Positions 44,724 to 53,250 of a stretch of DNA of 64,000 nt are shown here, in pieces; position 1 is the first letter of the stretch, and each line of letters begins with the position of its first letter. Location: positions 62,001 through 126,000 of the forward strand of contig NZ_QRZF01000011.1 in assembly GCF_003464595.1 (NCBI RefSeq). The letters run 5' to 3'. Below the pieces are notes generated by a model. The model was not told the origin of the DNA, did no database searches, and was given only the letters and a program-made list of their open reading frames with translations. Both the position numbers and the translations under genes were made by a program. The stretch comes from Bacteroides intestinalis (GTDB lineage Bacteria; Bacteroidota; Bacteroidia; Bacteroidales; Bacteroidaceae).

Positions 44724-45691
44724 ATACCAAGATCCTAACGGTTGTCCTCCCAAAAGTGTCTGTCATTATGCCAATATACAATACTGCACTTTATCTGCGC
44801 GAAGCACTAGATAGTATTTGCAATCAAACCTTACAGGAATTGGAAATAATTCTCATCAATGATGGCTCCACTGATCAAAGTCAGAATATCATTGAAAAGT
44901 ATGCAGCTTGTGATCCAAGAATTCAATGGCATATACAACCCAACCAAGGGCAAGGGGTAGCACGTAATCATGGCCTACAATATGCTACCGGAGAATATAT
45001 CTACTTCATGGACAGTGATGATATATTAGACACAACGGCATTACAACATTGTTATGATGCTTGCGAGTCTAAAAGATTAGATTTTGTTTTCTTCGATGCA
45101 GAGAAAATCATGGAAACATCCGCCTATCTACCAGGCTATAACAGAAAAGATAAAATCAGTGACAAGATATGGAAAGGTACAGAACTTTTAGAATATGAAT
45201 TAGAGCAATATATATTTTCAGCTTCATGTTGCCTATGTTTTACCCGTCATTCATTCATTCAGAAATATTTCAATGGATTCCCTGCAGGTATCATTCATGA
45301 AGATCATATTTTTGTAATACAAATTCACCTAAATGCACAAAAAGTTGCATACATCAATCAAACTTTCTTTAAACGCAGAGTACGGTCAAATTCAACTATG
45401 ACCAATAAATTCAGTATGCGTAACATAGAGGGATACAGTATCGTATGTTCCAAAGCTCTATTATTAAGTCAACAACATCCCGAATGGAGTTCTATTATAG
45501 ATCGATATCTATGGCAAACTTTAAATGCCATTATATGGAATGCCCACAGAATGAGTTTTCTAGAGAAAATAGAAACAACCTGTCGTTTCCGACGTTTATC
45601 TTTTAATAAATACATTACTTTCAGGCATTGGTTGGTATTCTGGTTCAAACGTTCTCATAACCTCTCTCAAAAAAATAAGGAAAAAGAATGA
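44720..45691 (+). CDS. Family 2 glycosyltransferase
   Basis: 323 residues, GT-A. Textbook GT2 N-terminus: VSVIMPIYNTALYLREALDS, LEIILINDGSTDQSQNIIEKY, PNQGQGVARNHGL, and the DxD-type metal site in YFMDSDDIL. Acceptor region contains EDHIFVIQIHL (catalytic Glu-Asp). Overlaps both neighbours by ATGA, so translation is coupled through 43269-46575. Confidence 0.9.
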   Translation: MNTKILTVVLPKVSVIMPIYNTALYLREALDSICNQTLQELEIILINDGSTDQSQNIIEKYAACDPRIQWHIQPNQGQGVARNHGLQYATGEYIYFMDSDDILDTTALQHCYDACESKRLDFVFFDAEKIMETSAYLPGYNRKDKISDKIWKGTELLEYELEQYIFSASCCLCFTRHSFIQKYFNGFPAGIIHEDHIFVIQIHLNAQKVAYINQTFFKRRVRSNSTMTNKFSMRNIEGYSIVCSKALLLSQQHPEWSSIIDRYLWQTLNAIIWNAHRMSFLEKIETTCRFRRLSFNKYITFRHWLVFWFKRSHNLSQKNKEKE

Positions 45692-46575
45692 AAGCAATTG
45701 TCTCTATTATCACAGTCAATTATAATGGCTTCATCGATACTTGTGAGATGATAGAATCTTTTCATAAGTATGAAACATACCCATACGAAATCATTGTCGT
45801 AGACAATGGCTCACATATGCCGGAAGATGAAGAATTACAAAAAAAACATCCTGATATTGTAGTAATAAAAAATGCAAATACTGGTTTTGCAGGCGGAAAT
45901 AATGCAGGATTGAGTGTAGCAAAAGGACAGTACTTGTTTTTTATCAATAACGACACACTAATTAAAGCTCCAGTATTAAATACATTAATACAAAGGCTGG
46001 AGAGTGATAAGAAAAACGGCGGAGTATCTCCGATGCTAAAGTATGCTTACGCTCCTGATACTTTGCAATTTGCAGGCTTCACTCCATTCTCGTATATTAC
46101 TCTGAGAAATAGTGCTATAGGATATAATGACAAAGACCAACCATGCTATCATGAAGCTTGTGAAACAGCATCATTGCATGGTGCCGCAATGATGGTTTCT
46201 CGTGAGGTACTCCAGAAAGTAGGTCCCATGAGTGAAGATTATTTCCTTTTTTATGAAGAATTTGACTGGTCCGCAAGAATATTACATACAGGATATAGGT
46301 TATGGTATGAACCGACTGCCGTAGTTTATCATAAAGAAGGTATGACTGCTAAAAAAGGGTCGCCACTGAGAGAATTTTATCTTTCACGTGCCCGGATACT
46401 ATTCGCTCGTAAGAATTTTTTCGGTATTAGAAAGCTATTATCTTGTATATATATTTTCAGTATAGCTGCCCCTAAAAAAGCATTATTATATTTACTTCAT
46501 GGGGAGCTAAACTTATCTAAAGCTGTACTACACGGCACAATTAATGGTATAATATCAAAATATAAGAAATCATAA
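45688..46575 (+). CDS. Family 2 glycosyltransferase (rhamnosyltransferase-like)
   Basis: 295 residues. VSIITVNYNGFIDTCEMIES, EIIVVDNGSHMPED, NTGFAGGNNAGLSVAKG, LFFINNDTLIK metal site (NND in place of DxD), SLHGAAMMVSREVLQKVGPMSEDYFLFYEEFDWSAR in two parts, and WYEPTAVVYHKEG. This set is typical of the WbbL-like rhamnosyltransferase group; sugar identity remains unproven and no dTDP-rhamnose genes are nearby. Confidence 0.87.
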   Translation: MKAIVSIITVNYNGFIDTCEMIESFHKYETYPYEIIVVDNGSHMPEDEELQKKHPDIVVIKNANTGFAGGNNAGLSVAKGQYLFFINNDTLIKAPVLNTLIQRLESDKKNGGVSPMLKYAYAPDTLQFAGFTPFSYITLRNSAIGYNDKDQPCYHEACETASLHGAAMMVSREVLQKVGPMSEDYFLFYEEFDWSARILHTGYRLWYEPTAVVYHKEGMTAKKGSPLREFYLSRARILFARKNFFGIRKLLSCIYIFSIAAPKKALLYLLHGELNLSKAVLHGTINGIISKYKKS

Positions 46576-46577
46576 GT

Positions 46578-48188
46578 ATGAAACAAACTTATCCCTCATT
46601 TATAATATTTTGCATTTTATTTATATTAAACACCTTAACGGCAGTCATTTATAATCTTTGCAATGAGATATGGCTAATGATGCCTATACGACTTGGAGCT
46701 GCTCTCATCAATGGAGCAGGTGTAACGTTATTAACGGTACTGGCTATACACTATATACATAAATTGTTTCATATCAATCTAACAAAAATTGTTTTATTCA
46801 TAGCTTATTTCTTTTTTGCTATAGAAAGTTTCCTATTACTAAACTTTTATTCTTTAATAACTCCTTCCATCATTATGGTTACTATGGAGACAAACCATTC
46901 AGAAGCATCCGAATTTTTTGTCTCCTATTTTGATATACATACATGTATGGTATTATTTTCTATATTAATCGTTGGTATATTACTTTTCTATTATTATAAG
47001 AAGCTGTTGAATATCCCTCTCCCTGCATGGTTGCACAAAAAAGCAATCTTAATACCGACCTGTACCCTAACTCTCCTAATATACGCCGGTCTTACATATT
47101 ACATCACGCATATACGTCATATGACTTCTTACCAAGCATTGACTGGTATAGAACGCGTCTGGCATTCATCACAAAATGCAATGCATGACAGAGCCGAATA
47201 CAGTAAATACCTTCAGCTGGTAAAACAAGATGCTCCAGTTCTCATTAGTAATTCCTCTGAAGTTCCTTATATAATAATAATATTAGGGGAATCTCTTTCC
47301 AAACTCCATATGGATGCTTACGGTTACCAATTGCCCACCACCCCCAAATTAAGCCAACGAATAACAAATAACGAAACTTTAAAATTTGACAGCGTAAGAA
47401 CTCCTCGTACTGTTACATCAGAATCCATCCGACAAATCATGACTTTCTTTGATGATAGTTCAACAGCACCTTGGTACCAATATCATACACTTCCGGCTGT
47501 AATGGGGCAAGCTGGTTACTATACCTGTTGGCTCTCTAATCAAGACAGTTTTACAGTAGGTGATGATAATTCCACAGCAAGTATTGCTTCGACTTCCGAC
47601 TGTGTCAAATTTTCTCATCAACGGCATGCTTCAGAAGAACGATATGGCTATTTCGATGGAGAGCTATTAACACTATTAGATCAAGAACTCAAACAACCTC
47701 ATGAGAAAGCCTTTTTCTGCTTACATCTAATGGGATCACATCGCCGCTATACTAATAGGTATCCCACTGAATTCAGCAAATTCAGTATCAATGATATCAC
47801 AAAAAATGTGAGTAATGAAAAGAAACGCACTATCGCTGAGTATGATAATACAGTATTATACAATGACTTTGTTTGTGATGAAATAATAAAACGCTTCCAA
47901 AACAAGGACGCCATAGTTTTTAGTTTTCCCGATCATGGTGAAGAAGTTTACGACACCCGCAATATGTGTGGTCACGGGTTATATAACCCAAGCCTCCCTA
48001 TGCAGGAAATTCCTTTTCAGATATGGACATCTGACATTTTCAAAGAAAAACATTCCGATATAATCGAACGGATGAAAGGTGCAAGAAATAAACCTTTCAA
48101 CACAGCAAATATCATTCATACAGTTATGGATATTTGTGGTATCCAGACAAAAGATTACGAAAACAAAAAAAGTTTACTAAATAATTAA
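46578..48188 (+). CDS. Phosphoethanolamine transferase-like sulfatase-fold enzyme
   Basis: 536 residues. Five N-terminal membrane helices (to ~175) then a periplasmic alkaline-phosphatase-fold domain. Metal/catalytic motifs: IIILGESLSKLHMDAYGY (~232-249), RTPRTVTSESIRQIMTF with the candidate nucleophile Thr, HLMGSHRRYTNRYP, FSFPDHGEEVYD and NMCGHGLYNPS. Family members move phosphoethanolamine from phosphatidylethanolamine to lipid A, core or surface glycans. Its place at the end of the operon suggests decoration of the exopolysaccharide; lipid A modification cannot be excluded. Its stop codon overlaps that of the convergent gene. Confidence 0.85.
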   Translation: MKQTYPSFIIFCILFILNTLTAVIYNLCNEIWLMMPIRLGAALINGAGVTLLTVLAIHYIHKLFHINLTKIVLFIAYFFFAIESFLLLNFYSLITPSIIMVTMETNHSEASEFFVSYFDIHTCMVLFSILIVGILLFYYYKKLLNIPLPAWLHKKAILIPTCTLTLLIYAGLTYYITHIRHMTSYQALTGIERVWHSSQNAMHDRAEYSKYLQLVKQDAPVLISNSSEVPYIIIILGESLSKLHMDAYGYQLPTTPKLSQRITNNETLKFDSVRTPRTVTSESIRQIMTFFDDSSTAPWYQYHTLPAVMGQAGYYTCWLSNQDSFTVGDDNSTASIASTSDCVKFSHQRHASEERYGYFDGELLTLLDQELKQPHEKAFFCLHLMGSHRRYTNRYPTEFSKFSINDITKNVSNEKKRTIAEYDNTVLYNDFVCDEIIKRFQNKDAIVFSFPDHGEEVYDTRNMCGHGLYNPSLPMQEIPFQIWTSDIFKEKHSDIIERMKGARNKPFNTANIIHTVMDICGIQTKDYENKKSLLNN

Positions 48189-49327
48189 TGCAGTAACCGT
48201 TCGAACAAATCTTTCCACTGCTGCATTATGTTCTCTTTAGAGTAACGTAATACATTTTTTCTCGCGTGAATTCCCATCTGTTGTCTCAGAGTATCGTCTT
48301 GAATCAAACGACATATTTTCTGTGATAACAACTGTACATTCCCATTTTCAACCAATAAACCATCTATCTCATCTTTAATAATATCCGATGGTCCGTGCGG
48401 ACAATCAAACGAAATACATGGAAGTCCGCAAGCCATTGCCTCTATCAATACCATACCAAATCCCTCAAAACGTGAACTCATGACATACATGGAACTTTCC
48501 AGATATTTTTGTTCAATATCTTTCACCGGAGCGCATAAAATAATATTTTGTTCAAGATGCTTCTGTTTAATACTCTGCTCAAAGTCTTTTTTTAAAACAC
48601 CATCACCATAAATGAATAAATGCCAGTCCGGATAAGTTCGATACACAACTTCCCATGCATCAATCAGCATATCATATCCTTTTTGCTCATCATATCGACC
48701 AACACTAATAACCTTCTTCGACATGCAAGAACTAGTTTCTTGAGGATAGAAAGGCATAGAATTGGGTATCACAACTGCTTTTTTAGTTTTTCGCCAACTC
48801 TCTGCATCATATTGGGTTAACACAACCAAGGCATCAAAACTCTTTATAGCCTGTTCAAGCTTATGCGTCCATATTTTTCCTATTATTTTATACACAAATC
48901 CTTCATTGGCCATTTTATGCAGATTACGAATAAATGGTTTGGCAATATGGGCCTCGGCTATTTTTTTACTTCCATCTTGTATAGAATGAAGAAAATCAAT
49001 ATCACGGCTAATAGTTGTAATAGTAAAATCTGGACGAATGGTAAACAGTAACTTCTTCAACTTCTGCCTATACTCGTGCAGTAATGTAAGATAAACATAG
49101 GCGCGCTTCCAAATCGGCAATCCATATTGCCTATTAAAGTTTACATTTAAATCAATATGTTTAACTTTGGGAGATAATGGAAAAAAGAATGGCACATTAT
49201 TCTGATGCGCAGTTACTACGTACATCTCATAACCAAAAACTTCTGCAAAGTAGTTGACCTTTTCAGTAATAACCCGATCAGCTCCCCCCACTGTATCCAA
49301 AGCCGGAAATAAATAGATTATTTTCAT
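48185..49327 (-). CDS. Family 4 glycosyltransferase
   Basis: 380 residues, GT-B. MKIIYLFPALDTVGGADRVI start, SVGRYDEQKGYDMLIDAWE donor-domain strand, YGDGVLKKDFEQ, and SSRFEGFGMVLIEAMACGLPCISFDCPHGPSDII split over ~288-325, including E-x7-E. Paralogous to the gene at 50200-51366 (about the same length and motif spacing). Its start overlaps the stop of the upstream gene by ATGA. Confidence 0.9.
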   Translation of the reverse strand: MKIIYLFPALDTVGGADRVITEKVNYFAEVFGYEMYVVTAHQNNVPFFFPLSPKVKHIDLNVNFNRQYGLPIWKRAYVYLTLLHEYRQKLKKLLFTIRPDFTITTISRDIDFLHSIQDGSKKIAEAHIAKPFIRNLHKMANEGFVYKIIGKIWTHKLEQAIKSFDALVVLTQYDAESWRKTKKAVVIPNSMPFYPQETSSCMSKKVISVGRYDEQKGYDMLIDAWEVVYRTYPDWHLFIYGDGVLKKDFEQSIKQKHLEQNIILCAPVKDIEQKYLESSMYVMSSRFEGFGMVLIEAMACGLPCISFDCPHGPSDIIKDEIDGLLVENGNVQLLSQKICRLIQDDTLRQQMGIHARKNVLRYSKENIMQQWKDLFERLLH

Positions 49328-50187
49328 TGCTCAGTATTCTTTATTAAATTTGATTCCTCATCTTTATACTCCTCAGCAGATGTAAATACATGCTTTATTT
49401 TCGCAAATGCTTGCCGCATCCGCTTCCCAAAACTTCCCAATAAGGAGCCCCCTCCTACTGTTCCATATCCTGTTACTGCACGCACTTTAGAATTTCTAAG
49501 AAAGACAAGACGCCCATATTTACGAAGACCGAATGCCAGTGCCCCATCCTCACCACGAATGATGTGGGTACGAATGCCAACCTTTCTTGCCTCCTCTGTA
49601 CGATATGCAAACACCAGGCCCCGGACGCTAAGTTCCGGACGTTTGAAAGACTGCAACCACAAATAGCAATCACGAGAAAGTGTATATAGGTAGAGTCCAA
49701 CACGCGAATGCTGTTTATCAGGGTAATATCCCCATGTCGCACTAACCCCCATCACATCAGGATGCTTCTCCATAACATCAATCATAGCATCTACATAAGT
49801 GGGAGGATAAAGTGTATCTGCGTCAATATTTATGTGATATTTTCCACGCGCATTCATTAGTCCACAAAGGCGAGCATGCCCGCAACTATGTTGTAACTCT
49901 GTGTAAAATGGCAGATCAACAGCATGATAAATGTCAGCGGTACGATCTTTTGAATCATTATTCACACCAATGATTTCAATGGGATAGTGAGTTTTCATCT
50001 CACTCAGTGCCCACAAACAGGCCAGCAAATGCTTCTCTTCATTATAAGCAATAATGGAGACTGTTACTAAAGGGTGATTGCTCTGGAGTTTCTTCAGATT
50101 TGAACGTACCTCCGAAATTATTCCAGCAAAAGCTACCTCATCGAAACTTTTCTCATAAACCTGTAAATAACGACTATACCAACTCAT
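49324..50187 (-). CDS. Family 2 glycosyltransferase
   Basis: 287 residues from ATG 50187; the frame extends two codons further to a TTG. VSIIAYNEEKHLLACLWALSEM, EIIGVNNDSKDRTADIYH, GHARLCGLMNARGKYHINIDADTLYPPTYVDAM split, with the DAD metal site. C-terminal part has RGEDGALAFGLRKYGR. Lies between two GT4 genes in a three-gene minus-strand operon. Confidence 0.87.
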   Translation of the reverse strand: MSWYSRYLQVYEKSFDEVAFAGIISEVRSNLKKLQSNHPLVTVSIIAYNEEKHLLACLWALSEMKTHYPIEIIGVNNDSKDRTADIYHAVDLPFYTELQHSCGHARLCGLMNARGKYHINIDADTLYPPTYVDAMIDVMEKHPDVMGVSATWGYYPDKQHSRVGLYLYTLSRDCYLWLQSFKRPELSVRGLVFAYRTEEARKVGIRTHIIRGEDGALAFGLRKYGRLVFLRNSKVRAVTGYGTVGGGSLLGSFGKRMRQAFAKIKHVFTSAEEYKDEESNLIKNTEQ

Positions 50188-50199
50188 AATCAAATTATA

Positions 50200-51366
50200 T
50201 TAATTATCTCTATCCTGCATAGGATGAGAAAGTAATGATTCAAACAAATTCCGCCATTGATTTCCAATTATATCTATACAATAACGCCGAGCAGATTCCG
50301 CGGCCTGACGTCCCATTCGTTTACGCTCATCCTCATGTTCAATCAAATAACAAACTTTTTCAGCAAGATCATCTATGTTCTCTTTTTCAGCCAAGAAGCC
50401 ATCTATACCATCTGAAATGATATTACGTGGACCACAAGGACAGGCAAATGACACCACAGGCAATCCACAAGCCATAGCTTCCACCAAGATCATCCCCCAC
50501 CCCTCAAAACGAGAACTACATACAAGAATAGAACTCTCTCTCAATTTCTCTTCTATATCAGAAACAGGAAGCTCCAGTACACATTGATCAGTAAGAGAAC
50601 GTTCATCAATCATACGCTGAAGCAGAGGACGCATCATCCCATCACCATAAATTCTTAACACCCAATCAGGGTGAACTTTAGCCACCTTTTCCCATGCCAG
50701 AATCAACAAATCAAAGCCTTTCTCTTCGAAATATCGTCCACCAGCGATCACTTGCTTTGCCTCACAAGTAGATTTTATTTGTGGCAGAAAAGGTACAGGA
50801 TTAGGAATATTGCACACATTATTCACTTCAGTCCACATTTGTTTGTCTTCCTCTGTCAACACAACAAAAGCAGAAAGTTTACGCAATTCTTTAACTAACT
50901 GTGCACTCCAGTAATTTTCCACCCATTTTCCAATCCACCTTGGTAGATAATTTTTAGGTACCTTTCTATAATGCAGCTTACAAATATGCAATTCACCCAC
51001 CTTGATACTACCATCTGTCAGAGAATTTAAGAAATTGATTTCACGGCGCAACATAGAAATTGTAATATCCGGTTTGTATTCGTTCAGAAACGCTTCTAAC
51101 CGTTGTTTAAACAAATTCTGCTTTTTCCTATACACCCAAAAACGTCTCCAAAATGGATAACGATACATTTCCTCAAAGTTTATATCTAACTGCTTAACTT
51201 TTATGGAAGGATTCAAAGGAAAATAGGGCTTCTTGTCCCCACCATCCGTAATAATAATAGTAACTTCATATCCTGGCAACGTTGCCAAATAATTTGCTTT
51301 CAGCGTCAGAACACGTTCCATACCACCGGAAATGTACAACGTAGGAATACAATACACTAATTTCAT
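50200..51366 (-). CDS. Family 4 glycosyltransferase
   Basis: 388 residues. MKLVYCIPTLYISGGMERVL, AGGRYFEEKGFDLLILAWEKV, RIYGDGMMRPLLQRM, and SSRFEGWGMILVEAMACGLPVVSFACPCGPRNII in two parts. First gene of the minus-strand operon, with a strong Shine-Dalgarno AAGGAGGT 7 bp before ATG 51366 and a TATATTTG -7 box at 51411-51418. Close paralogue of 48185-49327. Confidence 0.9.
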   Translation of the reverse strand: MKLVYCIPTLYISGGMERVLTLKANYLATLPGYEVTIIITDGGDKKPYFPLNPSIKVKQLDINFEEMYRYPFWRRFWVYRKKQNLFKQRLEAFLNEYKPDITISMLRREINFLNSLTDGSIKVGELHICKLHYRKVPKNYLPRWIGKWVENYWSAQLVKELRKLSAFVVLTEEDKQMWTEVNNVCNIPNPVPFLPQIKSTCEAKQVIAGGRYFEEKGFDLLILAWEKVAKVHPDWVLRIYGDGMMRPLLQRMIDERSLTDQCVLELPVSDIEEKLRESSILVCSSRFEGWGMILVEAMACGLPVVSFACPCGPRNIISDGIDGFLAEKENIDDLAEKVCYLIEHEDERKRMGRQAAESARRYCIDIIGNQWRNLFESLLSHPMQDRDN

Positions 51367-51410
51367 GAATACGACCTCCTTATTTTAGCCTTTTTCTTGA
51401 GATATGAGTA

Positions 51411-51418
51411 CAAATATA
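51411..51418 (-). promoter_or_regulatory. -7 element of the convergent glycosyltransferase operon
   Basis: TATATTTG on the minus strand, 44 bp before ATG 51366. Confidence 0.6.
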
Positions 51419-51525
51419 AGATTTCTTCTTGAACATTCCCTATTTTAAAGACATTTCTATACTCATAACCGATGAATATAGTGAAAAAAACGTCCGAGAG
51501 TTGGAACATACCGACTGACAAACAT

Positions 51526-51533
51526 TACCTTTG
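51526..51533 (+). promoter_or_regulatory. -7 element of the small basic-protein gene
   Basis: TACCTTTG. The only in-frame conventional start codon of the downstream ORF (TTG 51531) falls within this box, so that codon would not be in the mRNA. Confidence 0.55.
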
Positions 51534-51558
51534 CCGCGTTTTAAAAAAAATGTTTATT

Positions 51559-51800
51559 ATGGAAAAAAATTCAAACTTACCGTCCAGGTTGAAGACAGTA
51601 AACCATGGATATTCGATGGCGTAACCACACACACAGACAAAAGATTAGTTTTAACCCAAATCTTTAAAAAAGTTCTCAAGACTTTATACAAAAGAGACAA
51701 TGACGCCAGTTTTCGGGAATTCAAAGAGTTAGATCCCATTAAGAATATGATCAAAAGAATAGAAGAAGCTCTGAAAAACAAGAAAAAAGGAAAAAAGTAG
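51559..51800 (+). CDS. Small basic protein with an apparent frameshift at codons 2-4
   Basis: The long frame encodes KKFKLTVQVEDSKPWIFDGV and a very Lys-rich end (NKKKGKK), about 80 residues, but has no ATG of its own. The natural starts, ATG 51550 and ATG 51559, are in a different frame: MEKNSNLPSRL, ending at 51624. An A7 run at 51563-51569 lies directly after ATG 51559. One extra A, or -1 slippage on this run, would give MEKKFKLTVQVEDSKPW. So this is either a slippage-expressed gene, a recent inactivation or a homopolymer sequencing error. Family not recognised. Confidence 0.5.
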
Positions 51801-51927
51801 TCCTCATTAACATCATTTAGCAGAAGTACGTTTTTTGACTGTTCAGGAAACGTACTTTGCTATATATCAATACAAAAATCAAAGAAACACCGTACCTAAA
51901 TTGGCTTATTTGAGAATATCGAGTGCT

Positions 51928-51935
51928 TATCTTTG
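51928..51935 (+). promoter_or_regulatory. -7 element of the DUF4373 gene
   Basis: TATCTTTG followed by CACCG, 111 bp before ATG 52046. The in-frame ORF extension to 51923 is therefore untranslated leader. Confidence 0.6.
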
Positions 51936-52045
51936 CACCGTCAAAAAAAAGGAAGACCCTACGAAAAAACGCCGTCGCCCCCACAAGCAACTCCGCTTTA
52001 CGCAAGAATTTTTCCATAATATTTAATCTAATCAATGGTGTAAAA

Positions 52046-53095
52046 ATGAAAAGAAACTTTTATCTGCAGCATTCGCTTATGGCCATGAATGATCCCCGAA
52101 TGAGGAACTTGACCGAAGAAGAGGGCTTGAAAGGCCTCGGCGCTTACTGGATTATTATTGAAAAGCTGGCATTGTTGCCCGAACCCAGAGCGCAACTGGA
52201 ATATTTGCGCCCTTTCTGCAGCAGCAAAAAAATATCCTTTGCCTACCTTACAAAAATCATTCTGGAATACGAACTTTTCAAACTCGAAGAGGACGGATAT
52301 TTCTCCGCCAAAGAACTGAATCCCGTGAAAAAAAGAGAGAAAAAAATGGCGGAAAATGACGGAAAATTGACCGATTCCAAGCCAAAAAATGACGAAAAAC
52401 AGCAAAAAATGTCCGGGAATAATTCAGAAATTCAAGCTGAAAATCCCGCTAACTCACTGGAAAACAGAGAATCCACAAAACAAACAACAGATTCATTTAA
52501 AGAGAATATAAAAGATATAATAACATCATCAGCAAAAGAAAAAGAAACTGCTGCTGATGATGATGCTAATTTTCCAATCGTCCGCCACAGTTCGTTGACC
52601 GTCTGCGATGGTTCCGGCCGGCCGCAACCGACGTTGCAACCCGTACGCCCCTGGCAGGAGTTGGTGGACGAACTGACAGAAAGAACGCCCTGGCTGGAAG
52701 CCGTCTGCATGCAAAGTGACTACGGAACGCTGCTGATGTGCCACATCAAAGAGGCCATGGGCTGCTTCAAACGGCATATTGAAATCTACGACAAGTGGCA
52801 TGACCTGCTGACGCAGAGCGATGCACGTCGCTATTTCGTCAACTACACAAAGACCGGACAAACGGCTCAAGCCCTGCGTGCAACGCTTCTTGCCATCGAC
52901 GCCCGGCAGCAGTCCGCCGCCCCACCCGACCTCCACCGCTACGAACAGCTCGTCAACGGCCGACGCACCTATCTGGGCTGTCCCATTCCCGATGATGCTC
53001 CGCCCCGACCGGATGCAACTGCTTTCTGGAACGAGGCAACGCATTCGTGGAACTCACAAAACGCCACACCTGAGCGGAGTAAACGCCACACCTGA
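52046..53095 (+). CDS. DUF4373 (Lin1244/Lin1753-like N-terminal) domain protein
   Basis: 349 residues from ATG 52046 (MKRNFYLQHSLMAMNDPRM). The N-terminal ~95 residues, including EEGLKGLGAYWIIIEKL and ISFAYLTKIILEYELFKLEEDGYF, form the winged-helix-like DUF4373 domain found in phage and plasmid replication-initiation proteins. A Lys/Asn-rich disordered linker (~100-190, KKREKKMAENDGK) follows, then a C-terminal region (RPWQELVDELTERTPWLEAVC) resembling that of related Bacteroides proteins. It precedes a primase-helicase, so a replication-associated role is likely but unproven. Confidence 0.82.
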   Translation: MKRNFYLQHSLMAMNDPRMRNLTEEEGLKGLGAYWIIIEKLALLPEPRAQLEYLRPFCSSKKISFAYLTKIILEYELFKLEEDGYFSAKELNPVKKREKKMAENDGKLTDSKPKNDEKQQKMSGNNSEIQAENPANSLENRESTKQTTDSFKENIKDIITSSAKEKETAADDDANFPIVRHSSLTVCDGSGRPQPTLQPVRPWQELVDELTERTPWLEAVCMQSDYGTLLMCHIKEAMGCFKRHIEIYDKWHDLLTQSDARRYFVNYTKTGQTAQALRATLLAIDARQQSAAPPDLHRYEQLVNGRRTYLGCPIPDDAPPRPDATAFWNEATHSWNSQNATPERSKRHT

Positions 53096-53205
53096 ACGTC
53101 TCCAATGCCACACTTCAGCAAGGCAAATGCCACACTTCGTGGTCGTCCAAGTGTGGCATCGGCACCCGCGAAATGTGGCATCACGGGCGTTGAAGTGCGG
53201 CATTA
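53056..53205. repeat. Cluster of ATGCCACACTT-type repeats, site C
   Basis: Four forward units (AAACGCCACACCTG twice, CAATGCCACACTTC, AAATGCCACACTTC) and three inverted units (CAAGTGTGGCATC, GAAATGTGGCATC, GAAGTGCGGCATT). The first units lie inside the 3' end of the DUF4373 gene, so the last residues of that protein (NATPERSKRHT) are encoded by repeat. Confidence 0.8.
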
Positions 53206-53250
53206 GAAAACATTCACCAAAAAAATAAACTTAAAAACAATTCAACTAAA

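Noticed and set aside
51923..52045. Upstream extension of the DUF4373 protein
   Set aside because: Overlaps a consensus -7 element and has no family similarity; the DUF4373 domain begins right after ATG 52046.
53056..53205. CRISPR array
   Set aside because: Repeat units are short, degenerate, occur in both orientations with irregular spacing and have no unique equal-length spacers or cas genes.
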